Part shown: piece by piece, positions 45,509 to 53,372 of the stretch
Position numbering within the stretch: the stretch's first letter is position 1
Layout: each line of letters opens with the position of its first letter
Assembly: GCF_003945385.1 (NCBI RefSeq)
Contig: NZ_AP018920.1
Location: 62,001 to 126,000, forward strand
Direction: 5' to 3'
Source of the DNA: Pseudonocardia autotrophica
Lineage (GTDB): Bacteria; Actinomycetota; Actinomycetes; Mycobacteriales; Pseudonocardiaceae
DNA: 64,000 nt
Notes under the pieces: generated by a model
Databases searched by the model: none
What the model saw: the letters and a program-made list of their open reading frames with translations, nothing else
What the model was told of the DNA's origin: nothing
Translations under genes and position numbers: made by a program

Positions 45509-46546
45509 TTGGCGTACCCACCGCCACCCTGCCCGCGGTGCGGCCGGCAGGCCGGGCCGGGGAGCGGCGCCTTCTGTCCCTGGTGCGGCCGTTATCTGTC
45601 GGCGCTGGACTGGGTGGCGACACCGCCGGATCCCGCGGCCCTGCCGGACTCGCTGCGCCCGCGCAGGCCGGAGCCGGCCCCCGACCGGTACGCCGGCCCG
45701 CCGCGCTACCGCTCGGTGCCGCGCTGGGGTCTTCCGGTCGGGCCGTGGCGGATGCCGCCCGGCCCGGACGACGGCCCGGCCGCGCCGGTCGACCGGGTCC
45801 GCTGGCTCGCCGGGCAGCTCGTCCCGGTGCTGTGGGTGGTGGTCGTGATGAGCCTGATCGCGGCCGCCGCCGAGACCTGGCGGTACACCCTGCTGCTGCA
45901 GAGCCGGTCGGACGCGTTGTCCCCGGTCGCCGTCGCCTGGTCGGACGCCATGGTCTGGTTCGGCGGCTGGTCCTCGGTCGCGGCGGTGATCGCCGCCGGG
46001 GTGCTGACGATCTCGTGGAGCCGCTGGTCCTACCAGGCGGCCGCCGAGCGGGCCGGGACGCGGCCGTGGCGCAGCCGTCGCAGCATCGTCGCCGGCTGGC
46101 TGGTCCCGGGCTGGAACCTGGCCGCGCCCGGATCGCTGCTCGCCGAGACCGAGCACACCGCGCTGGGCCTGCCCGCCGACCGGCGGCCCTCGCCGTCGCG
46201 GGAGCTCATGGTCTGGTGGGTGATGTGGGTGGCCTGCGTGCTGCTCGCCGCGCTGGCGTTGATCGGGCGGTTCCGGACCGGCACCCAGGCACTGGCCGAC
46301 GGGGTCGTCGTGCACGCCTGGGCCGACGTCGGCGCCGCGGTAGCGGCCTACCGGACGATCCGCGTCGTGCGGTGGATCACCGGTCTGCTGGAGCCGGAGC
46401 CGCGTGGTCCGCGGGAGCTTCTGGTGCGGGCGGGCCCGGCGGGGGAGCCGCCCACGTCGCCGGCGCCGGATCGGCCGGAGCCGCAGCCGCAGCTGGATCG
46501 GGCCGAGCCGGATCCGGCACCGGATCCGGCGCCGCGGCCGGGCTGA
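45509..46546 (+). CDS. Zinc-ribbon DUF4328 membrane protein
   Basis: 345 residues; the only suitable start is TTG at 45509. N-terminal zinc ribbon CPRCGRQ...CPWCGRY, then a Pro/Arg-rich linker and a membrane domain of about four helices with the DUF4328 signature WSRWSYQAAAE followed by IVAGWLVPGWNLAAPGSLLAE. A Pro/Glu-rich cytoplasmic tail (about 290-345) overlaps, on the opposite strand, the 3' end of the Roadblock gene 46377-47510 by 170 bases. Function unknown. Probably co-transcribed with the rhodanese. Confidence 0.85.
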   Translation: MAYPPPPCPRCGRQAGPGSGAFCPWCGRYLSALDWVATPPDPAALPDSLRPRRPEPAPDRYAGPPRYRSVPRWGLPVGPWRMPPGPDDGPAAPVDRVRWLAGQLVPVLWVVVVMSLIAAAAETWRYTLLLQSRSDALSPVAVAWSDAMVWFGGWSSVAAVIAAGVLTISWSRWSYQAAAERAGTRPWRSRRSIVAGWLVPGWNLAAPGSLLAETEHTALGLPADRRPSPSRELMVWWVMWVACVLLAALALIGRFRTGTQALADGVVVHAWADVGAAVAAYRTIRVVRWITGLLEPEPRGPRELLVRAGPAGEPPTSPAPDRPEPQPQLDRAEPDPAPDPAPRPG

Positions 46547-47510
46547 GCGGGGCGACCGCACGGGACGGCACGGTGGCCTCGATGGTATCGCCGGAGCCCG
46601 GATCCGGATGGGCACCGGCTGTCGCCTGCCCGGCGTGCGTGGCGCCGACGTTCGTGGACGGGTGTCCGGTGTTCCTGGGCGCGGGGAGGGCGACCGCGGG
46701 TGCTCCGGTGTAGCCGGGCCCCGGGGTGCCCGGGCCGGTAGCGGGTTCGCGGCCGATCCCGCTGCCCGGGAACCGCGCGCCGTGCACGGCCGGGTCGCCG
46801 CCCGGAGCGGTCGTGCCGCCGGAACCGCCGGAACCGCCGGGACCGTTCGGGTCGGTCGGCCCGGGGTTCCCGCCCGATCCGCTGCTCCCGTTCGGCCCGG
46901 GACTCGGGTGGCCGGGTCCTGCAGCACCGGGCGCCGCGTGGCCGAGCCCCGCGGGATCGGGCCCCGGATGGCTGAGCCCGGCCGGACCGGACGCCGCGCG
47001 ACCAGGGGAGCCGGGCCCCGCCGGACCGGGCACCGTCCACCCGGCGGATCCCGGTCGCACGGCGACCGAGGGTCCCGCGGTGAGCGCGTGTTCCGAGACC
47101 GCGCGCAGCCGCTTCCGGACCTTCGCGACCGTCCGCTCCGACCCGCGTACGACGACCGACATCGCGAGCCGGCCGCCGTGCGGATCGGCGACGGTGTGCA
47201 GTATGTGCCGGTCCGGCCCGGCCTCCAGCACCAGCGAGATCAGCCCGCCGGCGGCGGGTGCCAGCGCGAGCCCGATCCGGACCAGCTCGGCGTGCGCCGC
47301 CCCGCGGACCTCGTCGCGGTGGTCGTGCTCGGCAGGTCTGGCCAGCCCGAACCGGCCGGCCGAGGTGTCCGGCCCGCAGACGTCGAGCACCATCCCGCTG
47401 TCGACGTCGATCAGCGCGGCGGACCGGATCCTGGGGTCGGTGAGCAGCGGTCCGAGCACCGCGGCGAGACCGTCGGTCCGGACCGTGACCGCATGCCAGT
47501 GACGTCCCAC
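46377..47510 (-). CDS. Roadblock/LC7-like protein with long disordered tail (third of three)
   Basis: 377 residues from GTG at 47510. The first 125 residues fit a Roadblock-type fold: LAAVLGPLLTDPRIRSAALIDVDSGMVLDVCG, ELVRIGLALAPAAGGLISLVLEAG, DRHILHTVADPHGGRLAMSVVV. About 240 residues of Pro/Gly/Ala sequence follow. The last 170 bases overlap the convergent DUF4328 gene, so one of the two tails may be shorter than drawn if sequencing or start choice is wrong. It begins 13 bases after the second Roadblock gene, consistent with one operon. Confidence 0.72.
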   Translation of the reverse strand: MGRHWHAVTVRTDGLAAVLGPLLTDPRIRSAALIDVDSGMVLDVCGPDTSAGRFGLARPAEHDHRDEVRGAAHAELVRIGLALAPAAGGLISLVLEAGPDRHILHTVADPHGGRLAMSVVVRGSERTVAKVRKRLRAVSEHALTAGPSVAVRPGSAGWTVPGPAGPGSPGRAASGPAGLSHPGPDPAGLGHAAPGAAGPGHPSPGPNGSSGSGGNPGPTDPNGPGGSGGSGGTTAPGGDPAVHGARFPGSGIGREPATGPGTPGPGYTGAPAVALPAPRNTGHPSTNVGATHAGQATAGAHPDPGSGDTIEATVPSRAVAPLSPAAAPDPVPDPARPDPAAAAAPADPAPATWAAPPPGPPAPEAPADHAAPAPADR

Positions 47511-47523
47511 GCGGTCGGGCGGC

Positions 47524-47952
47524 TCAGCGCTGCTGGGCGGGGAAGAACGCCTGCCCGGCCTGCTGCGGGGCCGACTGCGGCGCGGACATCGCGAACTGCT
47601 GTTCGATGACGCGCAGATCGCGGCGGGCCATCGCCAGGTTGGCCTGGGCACGGTTGAGGACCAGGTAGAAGAACAGCTGCTCGTCCGTGCCGCGGATGAT
47701 CCGGATCAGGTGGTACTGGCTGTCCAGCGTGATCAGGATGTCCTCGATGTTCTCGCGCAGCCCGATCTTCTGCATGACCTCGAGCTTGGTGCGCACGACC
47801 TCGGAGTTACCGGGCGCCGCGACGTCCAGGTCGAACTCCGGGCTGCCGCCACGCGAGCCCAGGGTCATGCCGCTCTCGAAGTCGACGATCGCGACCGCGA
47901 AGGCGCCCTTGATGTTGGCTGCCATGTCCAGCGAACGATCGATGTTGTTCAT
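47524..47952 (-). CDS. Roadblock/LC7 domain protein (second of three)
   Basis: 142 residues, ATG start with GGAGG eight bases upstream. Complete Roadblock domain: IKGAFAVAIVDFESGMTLGSRGG, EVVRTKLEVMQKIGLRENIEDILITLDSQYHLIRII, FFYLVLNRAQANLAMARRDLRVIE. Roadblock proteins regulate small GTPases; in Streptomyces conservons the homologue CvnB works with GTPase CvnD. No GTPase gene is in this window. A promoter (48072-48099) and a structured leader precede it. Confidence 0.88.
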   Translation of the reverse strand: MNNIDRSLDMAANIKGAFAVAIVDFESGMTLGSRGGSPEFDLDVAAPGNSEVVRTKLEVMQKIGLRENIEDILITLDSQYHLIRIIRGTDEQLFFYLVLNRAQANLAMARRDLRVIEQQFAMSAPQSAPQQAGQAFFPAQQR

Positions 47953-48034
47953 TGCTGTGCCTCCGCACGGCGCGTCGATACGGCCGTGTTCGATGATCGG
48001 GGAGCGGCCACCGGGAATTCTCCGCGGGAGACGG

Positions 48035-48046
48035 AGAAGATCTTCT
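48035..48046. promoter_or_regulatory. 12-bp perfect palindrome in the leader of the second Roadblock gene
   Basis: AGAAGATCTTCT, preceded by a TTCTCC...GGAGAA pair (about 48017-48038). Located between the predicted promoter and the gene; a possible operator. Confidence 0.45.
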
Positions 48047-48071
48047 ACTTAATGTCCCGGCGAGGGAATCA

Positions 48072-48099
48072 ACAATAACCCTGAATCACGAAACGTCAA
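48072..48099 (-). promoter_or_regulatory. Predicted promoter of the second Roadblock gene
   Basis: On the minus strand TTGACG (48099-48094) is followed after 16 bases by TATTGT (48077-48072) in an unusually A+T-rich patch. The -35 overlaps the stop of the upstream Roadblock gene. The leader would be about 110 bases. Confidence 0.5.
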
Positions 48100-48866
48100 C
48101 TCTCCGTCGTGGACGGCCGGTCCAGGCGCCGCAGTCCGGCCAGGATCCGGGCCATCGTGCGCAGATCGTCGGACCACCGGCTCCCCGGCCGGTCCGGCGG
48201 TTCGGACGCGGTGCTCACCGGAGGGGAGGGCGGTGGTGGCTCGACCGCAGCGGTGGATGCACGGCGGGGGAGTGGGATCGCGACCGGGTCGATCCGCTCG
48301 GCCTCCGGCGCGGCGGTCTGTGCCGGCACCGCGATCGGCTCCGCGTTCGGCACCGCGATCGGTTCCGACGGGAGCGTCAGCAGCGCCCGCCGGGCCAGCG
48401 CCAGATTGCCGCGCACCCGATCGACCTGCAGATACGCGAGCAGCGCCGCGTTGTCGCGGTGCAGCGTGCGCACCAGGTGGTAGGCCCGGTCGGTGGTGAT
48501 CACGGCATCCTCGAAGCGCGCTCCGGTATCTGTCGCCGCAGCTTCGGCGCCGGCCCAGCCGAGTACCGCGGCGACCCCACCGGGGACTGCGCCACCGCCA
48601 CCGGGGACTGCGCCACCGCCGGGGGCGGCCGCCGACGGGTCCGGCAGGTCGTCCGCCGCCGGTGGTGGCTCACCGGTGGCGGCCGTCCCGTGTGCGGCCA
48701 CGACCTGCCCGGTGGCCGGATCGGCCGCGCAGGCGTACCGCACCCCGGGTGCCCCGAGTGCTTCCCGGAGCACTTCCGACCACGATTCCACCGGGATGAT
48801 TTCAACATGGCCCCCGCTCGCGGTCGACGCCGCACCCACAATTCGGAGAATCGCCGTCGCAGACAT
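48096..48866 (-). CDS. Roadblock/LC7-like protein (first of three)
   Basis: 256 residues from ATG at 48866; the SD is weak and a later GTG is possible. The domain is split by a Gly/Pro-rich insertion (about 70-105). Its second half, FEDAVITTDRAYHLVRTLHRDNAALLAYLQVDRVRGNLALARRAL, aligns well with the neighbouring Roadblock protein's IEDILITLDSQYHLIRII region, so they are paralogues. A Pro/Ser-rich C-terminal third ends with DDLRTMARILAGLRRLDR. It lies 54 bases after the P450 stop. Confidence 0.78.
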   Translation of the reverse strand: MSATAILRIVGAASTASGGHVEIIPVESWSEVLREALGAPGVRYACAADPATGQVVAAHGTAATGEPPPAADDLPDPSAAAPGGGAVPGGGGAVPGGVAAVLGWAGAEAAATDTGARFEDAVITTDRAYHLVRTLHRDNAALLAYLQVDRVRGNLALARRALLTLPSEPIAVPNAEPIAVPAQTAAPEAERIDPVAIPLPRRASTAAVEPPPPSPPVSTASEPPDRPGSRWSDDLRTMARILAGLRRLDRPSTTES

Positions 48867-48890
48867 TCGGGTGCGCTCAACGCAATTCTT

Positions 48891-48942
48891 CGAACGGCCC
48901 TGCGGAATGATTCGTTCAGCTCAACGCAATGAGGGCCGTTCG
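48891..48942. terminator. Inverted repeat at the P450 3' end with flanking direct repeats
   Basis: CGAACGGCCCT (48891-48901) and AGGGCCGTTCG (48932-48942) pair perfectly over a 30-base loop that contains the P450 stop codon. GCTCAACGCAAT occurs twice (48875-48886 and 48919-48930). Possible attenuator between P450 and the Roadblock genes. Confidence 0.45.
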
Positions 48943-50228
48943 GCCGAGCCGGACAGTCTCAGTTCCGACCAGCCGCGCATGACGAAACGCGGCCGGCGGA
49001 CCGGGGCGCGGTCCGGCACCGCGTCCGGGAGCAGGCGCAGCAGCGCGCGCAGCACCTCGGCGATCTCGAGCCGGGCCAGCGGGGCGCCGAGGCAGTAGTG
49101 CACGCCGCCACCGAACCCCAGGTGTGGGTTCGGGGACCGGCCGACGTCGAGCCGGTCGGCGTCGTCGCCGAACGCGGCGGGATCGCGACCGGCGGCGCCG
49201 AGCAGCGTCCCGATCCGGCCGCCGGCGGGCACCGGGTGCCCGGCGATCGTCGTGTCGACGACCGCGGTCCGCTCGAACAGCTGCAGTGGCGCGTCGAACC
49301 GGATCAGCTCCTCGACGGCCGTCCCGACCAGCTCCGGATCGGCCACCAGGCGTCGCCACTGGTCCGGGTGCCGCAGCAGCGCGTGCACCCCGTTGCCGAT
49401 GACGTTGACGGTCGCCTCGTGCCCGGCCATCAGGAGCAGGGCCGCGGTGCCGACGAGCTCGTCGGCGGAGATCCGGTCCCCGGAGTCGCGCACCGCGAGC
49501 AGATCGCCGATGAGGTCCCCCGGTCGTCCGGACGGATCCGCCGCCGGTCCGGGCCGGTCCGTGGCGCTGCCGGAGCCGTGCCGGGTGCGCTGCGCGACCA
49601 GGTCCCGCAGCATCGCGACGAAGTCGGCGGACGCCCGCTCGGCAGCGATCCGCCCGTCCGTCCCGGGATCGGGCTCGTACATCCGCACGATCGCGTCCGA
49701 CCAGTCCCGCAGCGGGGCGCGCCGGTCGTCGGGCACCCCCAGCAGGTCGGCGATCACCTGGACCGGCAGCGGCTCGGCGACCAGCGGGATCAGGTCGGCG
49801 GGCTCGCCGTCGCGCACTCTGGTGACGAGGTCCTCGACGAGCGCGGTGGCGCGGGTGCGCACCAGCGGGGCGAGCCGCTCGGTGTGCCCGCGGGCGAACG
49901 CGGCGGCCACCAGGCGTCGTAGCCGGGTGTGCGGTTCGCCCTCCCGCTCCAGCAGCGAGTTGCGGTGCAGGAGGTTGAACGCGGCCAGCTCGGCCTCGGG
50001 GCGGGCATCGGTCCAGATCCGGCCGAGACCGCGGTCGCGCAGCACCGCGGAGCAGGCCGCGTGGGTGACCGCGACCGGCAGGCCCAGCCCCGGGTGTTCG
50101 TGCACCGGGCCGGCGGCGCGCAGTGCGGCGTAGGCGGGGTAGGGATCGTCGAGGAAGCCCGGGTCCGTGGCGTCGAACAGTGCCGGGGCGGGCCGGGACC
50201 GGGGGTCTGGGGAATCGGACGCATGCAT
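48921..50228 (-). CDS. Cytochrome P450
   Basis: 435 residues from ATG at 50228 (GTG one codon earlier is possible). Bacterial soluble class I P450: I-helix LLLMAGHEATVN, K-helix EELIR with downstream Arg, haem loop FGGGVHYCLGAPLAR with the Cys ligand. No ferredoxin gene is adjacent. The three following Roadblock-like genes on the same strand recall conservons, which can include a P450 (CvnE). The substrate is unknown. The start is only 21 bases from the divergent SEC-C gene. Confidence 0.93.
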   Translation of the reverse strand: MHASDSPDPRSRPAPALFDATDPGFLDDPYPAYAALRAAGPVHEHPGLGLPVAVTHAACSAVLRDRGLGRIWTDARPEAELAAFNLLHRNSLLEREGEPHTRLRRLVAAAFARGHTERLAPLVRTRATALVEDLVTRVRDGEPADLIPLVAEPLPVQVIADLLGVPDDRRAPLRDWSDAIVRMYEPDPGTDGRIAAERASADFVAMLRDLVAQRTRHGSGSATDRPGPAADPSGRPGDLIGDLLAVRDSGDRISADELVGTAALLLMAGHEATVNVIGNGVHALLRHPDQWRRLVADPELVGTAVEELIRFDAPLQLFERTAVVDTTIAGHPVPAGGRIGTLLGAAGRDPAAFGDDADRLDVGRSPNPHLGFGGGVHYCLGAPLARLEIAEVLRALLRLLPDAVPDRAPVRRPRFVMRGWSELRLSGSAERPSLR

Positions 50229-50235
50229 CACCCGC

Positions 50236-50242
50236 TACCTTG
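50236..50242. promoter_or_regulatory. Shared -10 element for divergent leaderless promoters
   Basis: TACCTTG read forward gives TACCTT eight bases before ATG 50250; read on the minus strand it gives CAAGGT eight bases before ATG 50228. The two start codons are 21 bases apart, so the promoters must overlap. Confidence 0.45.
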
Positions 50243-50249
50243 CCGGGTG

Positions 50250-51182
50250 ATGGGCAAGAAGACGCGTAACCGTGCCAACCGTTCCGAGGCGACCGCCGAC
50301 AACCCGCGCCGGCCGTGTCCGTGCGGTTCGGGGAAGCGGTACAAGGCCTGCCACGGCGCCGGTGACGACGTGATCGTCGTCCGGCCGTTCGAGGGGCTGG
50401 CCGCCGAACCCGATCTCGTCGCGATGCGCGAGTTCCTACCGTCGGCGACGGCTCCGCTGCCGCTGCGCGACGGCGGGCCCGTGACGCTGACGTCGGTGCT
50501 GCCCGGTGCCTCCGCGGCGCTGGTCCGGGACAACGGCGAGATCCTGCTCGGGATGCAGGTGCAGACCCGTTCCGGGGATCTGTCCGCCGATCTCGCCGGC
50601 GCGCTGGCCTGGGCCCGCTCGGCGGAGCCCGGCTCGTCGCTGCCGGTGGTCGGGCCGGACCGCAGGACCGGCGAGCGGCTGCAGGACCTGCTCGAGCCGG
50701 AGACCCCGCTGGAGCCGACGGTGCACGCCGACTTCGCGTGGTGGCTTCCCGGGGAGAGCCCGGACCCGGAGGCGGCGGCGATGCTGGAGCGCGCCAACTC
50801 GGTGATCATGCCGACCGAGGCGCTGACCGCGCCGGGTGTGCGGGGTGCGTACTGGGTGGACACCGGCTCGAAGGCGCACGTCCGCTGGGTACGGACCGAG
50901 GACGAGACCTGGCTGATGGCGGCGCTGGCCCGGCTGTCCGACCAGGGCGGTCTGGAGCTGGGCGAGGGGTCCCGCTACGCGGGGTCGTTCCGGGCGCACG
51001 GCCTGCTGGTGCCGGTCTGGGACGTCGACCGGGAGATGCACTCGTCGGAGTGGGCCGGTCCGGCGGCCGAGTTCGCCGTGCGGCTGGACGAGGCGCTGGC
51101 GGGACTGGCGGATGCGCCGCTGACCGATGCCGAGCACCGGGCGCGCGAGGTGCTCTCCGGGAAGCAGATCACGCTGCGCTAG
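50250..51182 (+). CDS. SEC-C motif, DUF5926-type protein
   Basis: 310 residues, ATG start. A basic N-terminus (MGKKTRNRANR) leads to a SEC-C zinc motif CPCGSGKRYKACHG, as at the end of SecA. The rest is the DUF5926 domain, common in actinobacteria, with WWLPGESPDPEAA and WLMAALARLSDQGGLELGEGS. The zinc motif suggests contact with ribosome, SecB-like partner or nucleic acid, but function is unknown. Confidence 0.88.
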   Translation: MGKKTRNRANRSEATADNPRRPCPCGSGKRYKACHGAGDDVIVVRPFEGLAAEPDLVAMREFLPSATAPLPLRDGGPVTLTSVLPGASAALVRDNGEILLGMQVQTRSGDLSADLAGALAWARSAEPGSSLPVVGPDRRTGERLQDLLEPETPLEPTVHADFAWWLPGESPDPEAAAMLERANSVIMPTEALTAPGVRGAYWVDTGSKAHVRWVRTEDETWLMAALARLSDQGGLELGEGSRYAGSFRAHGLLVPVWDVDREMHSSEWAGPAAEFAVRLDEALAGLADAPLTDAEHRAREVLSGKQITLR

Positions 51183-51246
51183 CCGCGCAGCGGGCCCCGG
51201 TGCCGGTGCGGCGCCGGGACCCCTGCTGACCGACGGCGGTGCTCGC

Positions 51247-51783
51247 TCAGACGCGGCCACCGGCGACGGCCGGTGCGGTGGCGTCGGCCGGCTCGCCCTT
51301 GGCGAGCTCGCGGGCGACGAAGTCCTCGATGTGGAACAGGTCGTCGCCGGCGCGGCGGACGATGGTCAGCAGCGTGGTCATCGAGGCGACCTCTTCGACC
51401 TGCTCCTTCAGGAACCACTGCATGAACTGCTCGCCGAGGTAGTCACCCTCGTCGCGGGCGGTCCGGGCGAGCGTGGTGATCTGCTCGGTGACCTGCTTCT
51501 CCTGGGTCAGCGCGAGCGACACCACGTCCTCGACGGAGCTGAAGTCGTTCTTGACCGCGTCGATGCCGGGGATGGTGGCCTGCAGGTCGTTGTCCAGCAT
51601 GTACTGGACCATGCTCATCGCGTGGTTGCGCTCCTCGAGGGCCTGCGCGTAGAAGTGCGCGGCCAGCTGCGGGAGGTCCTGGTCGTCCAGCCAGACCGCG
51701 ATCGCGGTGTACTGCTGGCTGGCGGTGAACTCGCTGCGGACCTGGTCGCGGAGCAGGGCGTGGAACTTGGTCTCGTCGGTCAT
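51247..51783 (-). CDS. Ferritin (non-haem, BfrB-like)
   Basis: 178 residues from ATG at 51783. Four-helix bundle with ferroxidase residues in RSEFTASQQYTAIAVWLDD and ALEERNHAMSMVQYM, then EQFMQWFLKEQVEEV. Length matches M. tuberculosis BfrB (about 180). It stores iron as ferric mineral. A 25-bp inverted repeat (51791-51815) just before the start may bind the iron regulator. Confidence 0.95.
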   Translation of the reverse strand: MTDETKFHALLRDQVRSEFTASQQYTAIAVWLDDQDLPQLAAHFYAQALEERNHAMSMVQYMLDNDLQATIPGIDAVKNDFSSVEDVVSLALTQEKQVTEQITTLARTARDEGDYLGEQFMQWFLKEQVEEVASMTTLLTIVRRAGDDLFHIEDFVARELAKGEPADATAPAVAGGRV

Positions 51784-51790
51784 GTGATCC

Positions 51791-51815
51791 AGGTTAGCGG
51801 CGATCACGCTTAACT
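51791..51815. promoter_or_regulatory. Inverted repeat upstream of ferritin
   Basis: AGGTTAGCG (51791-51799) and CGCTTAACT (51807-51815) match at 7 of 9 positions with a 7-base spacer. It is related to, but not a full match of, the actinobacterial iron box. Confidence 0.4.
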
Positions 51816-51856
51816 TGAAACATTCCAGAGTTGAGGTCCGTCTCAGTTGGAGAGGG

Positions 51857-52348
51857 TCACCTTTCTCCAGGTGAGGGGCCCTTTTCCGGTGCATCGCCTG
51901 AGCTCGGCGGAGCGGCCGGACGGGCGTGCTCGCGGACCGCGCCGGGCCCCGAGCCGGTCGTCAGGAGGGGCAGCTCCCAGGGGCCGGAGTCGACTTCACC
52001 CGATCGGTCGTAGCCGACCCAGCGGCCTCGGGCGGACCGGCCCGTCGGATCGACGACGAGCTGGACCGCGCCGTGGTAGCGGGCGCCGCGGTAGTGGCCG
52101 TCGACGGCGGTGTACTCGGTCCAGCTGCCGGTGAGGATCTGGCCGTCGCGGGTCAGTCGCAGTTCGAGCCGCGAGTCGTTCGACCCGGGGATGCTCCCGA
52201 TCTCCACCCGGTCGCCGACGGACCGCACGACGACGTGGTGGTAGCGGTCGATCGAACCCCTCGACGTGCTGACGTAGGTGTAGTGGCTGAGCCACACGCC
52301 ACCCGGACCCGACGACCGTGCCCACCACCGCCACCCCCGGAGTCCCAT
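51857..52348 (-). CDS. Stand-alone beta-domain protein like the C-terminus of actinobacterial XRE regulators
   Basis: 163 residues, ATG start. The pattern VWLSHYTYVSTSRGSIDRYHHVVV, GSWTEYTAVDGHYRGARYHGAVQLVVDPTGRSARGRWVGY and SGPWEL matches, from memory, the C-terminal effector domain of many Streptomyces helix-turn-helix regulators. Here no DNA-binding domain precedes it. The last 30 residues are Pro/Ala-rich. It diverges from the PLP enzyme gene. Confidence 0.75.
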   Translation of the reverse strand: MGLRGWRWWARSSGPGGVWLSHYTYVSTSRGSIDRYHHVVVRSVGDRVEIGSIPGSNDSRLELRLTRDGQILTGSWTEYTAVDGHYRGARYHGAVQLVVDPTGRSARGRWVGYDRSGEVDSGPWELPLLTTGSGPGAVREHARPAAPPSSGDAPEKGPSPGER

Positions 52349-52412
52349 GCGGACGATCGTGGCGGGTCAGGTTCCGCGGAGCAACGGTCGCCGGCGCCCT
52401 ACCCTTCGGAGC

Positions 52413-53294
52413 GTGGACCAGGCATGGGAGGCGGAGCTGCGGTTGCCGACACCGCTGGTCGAGCTGCGCGATCCGCTCTTCGGGCGCTGCCGGGTGCTGC
52501 TCAAGCGCGACGACCTGATCCATCCCGACGTGCCGGGGAACAAGTGGCGCAAGCTCAAGTACCTCGTGCGGGACGCCCGCGACCGCGGTGCGGGCACCCT
52601 GCTCACCTTCGGCGGAGCCCATTCCAACCACGTCCGCGCCGTCGCGGCACTGGGGGAGCGGCTCGGCCTCCGGACCGTCGGCGTCATCCGGGGTGAGGAA
52701 CAGCCGACGAACCCCGGTCTGCGCCGCGCCGAGGAGCGCGGCATGACGTTGCACTATCTGGACCGGGCGACCTACCGGCGCAAGACCGAGCCGGACGTGC
52801 TGGCGGCGCTGCGCGACCGGTTCGGCGGGGCGTACGTGGTCCCGGAGGGCGGCACGACGCCGTTCGCGTTCCCCGGGCTCGCCGAGCTGGTGCACGAGCT
52901 GGACCGGCCCTACGACGCCGTCGTGTGTGCCGTGGGGACCGGCGGCACCCTCGCCGGGATCGCGGCCGCGCTGCCGGCCGGTCGCCGGGCACTGGGCATC
53001 AGCGTGCTGCGCGGAGCCCGGTCGCTCGATGCCGAGGTGACGGCGCTGCACCGGTCGGCGCTGCGCCGGTCGCTGGACAACTGGACGATCGACCACCGAT
53101 TCCACTGCGGCGGGTTCGCCCGCCGGGACGCTGCGCTCGACGAGTTCCTGGCCCGGTTCGCCGACCGGCACGGCTGGACCCCGGACCCGGTCTACGTCGG
53201 GAAGGCACTGTTCGGCCTGTCCGTGCTCGCCGGTGCGGGGGCATTCGACGGGGAGACGGTCGTGGCGCTCGTGTCGGGCCCCGGGACTGGTTGA
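52413..53294 (+). CDS. PLP-dependent ACC deaminase/D-cysteine desulfhydrase family enzyme
   Basis: 293 residues from GTG at 52413 with -10 box TACCCT (52400-52405) seven bases upstream; the open frame extends back to 52347. Fold-type II PLP enzyme: LLKRDDLIHPDVPGNKWRKLKYL (PLP Lys in NK, K44), FGGAHSNHVRAVAA and VGTGGTLAGIA for phosphate binding. Family members open the ring of 1-aminocyclopropane-1-carboxylate or desulfurate D-cysteine. Which one applies here is not decidable by eye. Confidence 0.9.
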   Translation: MDQAWEAELRLPTPLVELRDPLFGRCRVLLKRDDLIHPDVPGNKWRKLKYLVRDARDRGAGTLLTFGGAHSNHVRAVAALGERLGLRTVGVIRGEEQPTNPGLRRAEERGMTLHYLDRATYRRKTEPDVLAALRDRFGGAYVVPEGGTTPFAFPGLAELVHELDRPYDAVVCAVGTGGTLAGIAAALPAGRRALGISVLRGARSLDAEVTALHRSALRRSLDNWTIDHRFHCGGFARRDAALDEFLARFADRHGWTPDPVYVGKALFGLSVLAGAGAFDGETVVALVSGPGTG

Positions 53295-53372
53295 ACCGCG
53301 CCCGCCCTCGCGCCCCGGCGGCCGGTGTTCGCTGCAGGCCGCCGCGGAGCAGGCGCTGCGGCTCGCCGGGGA

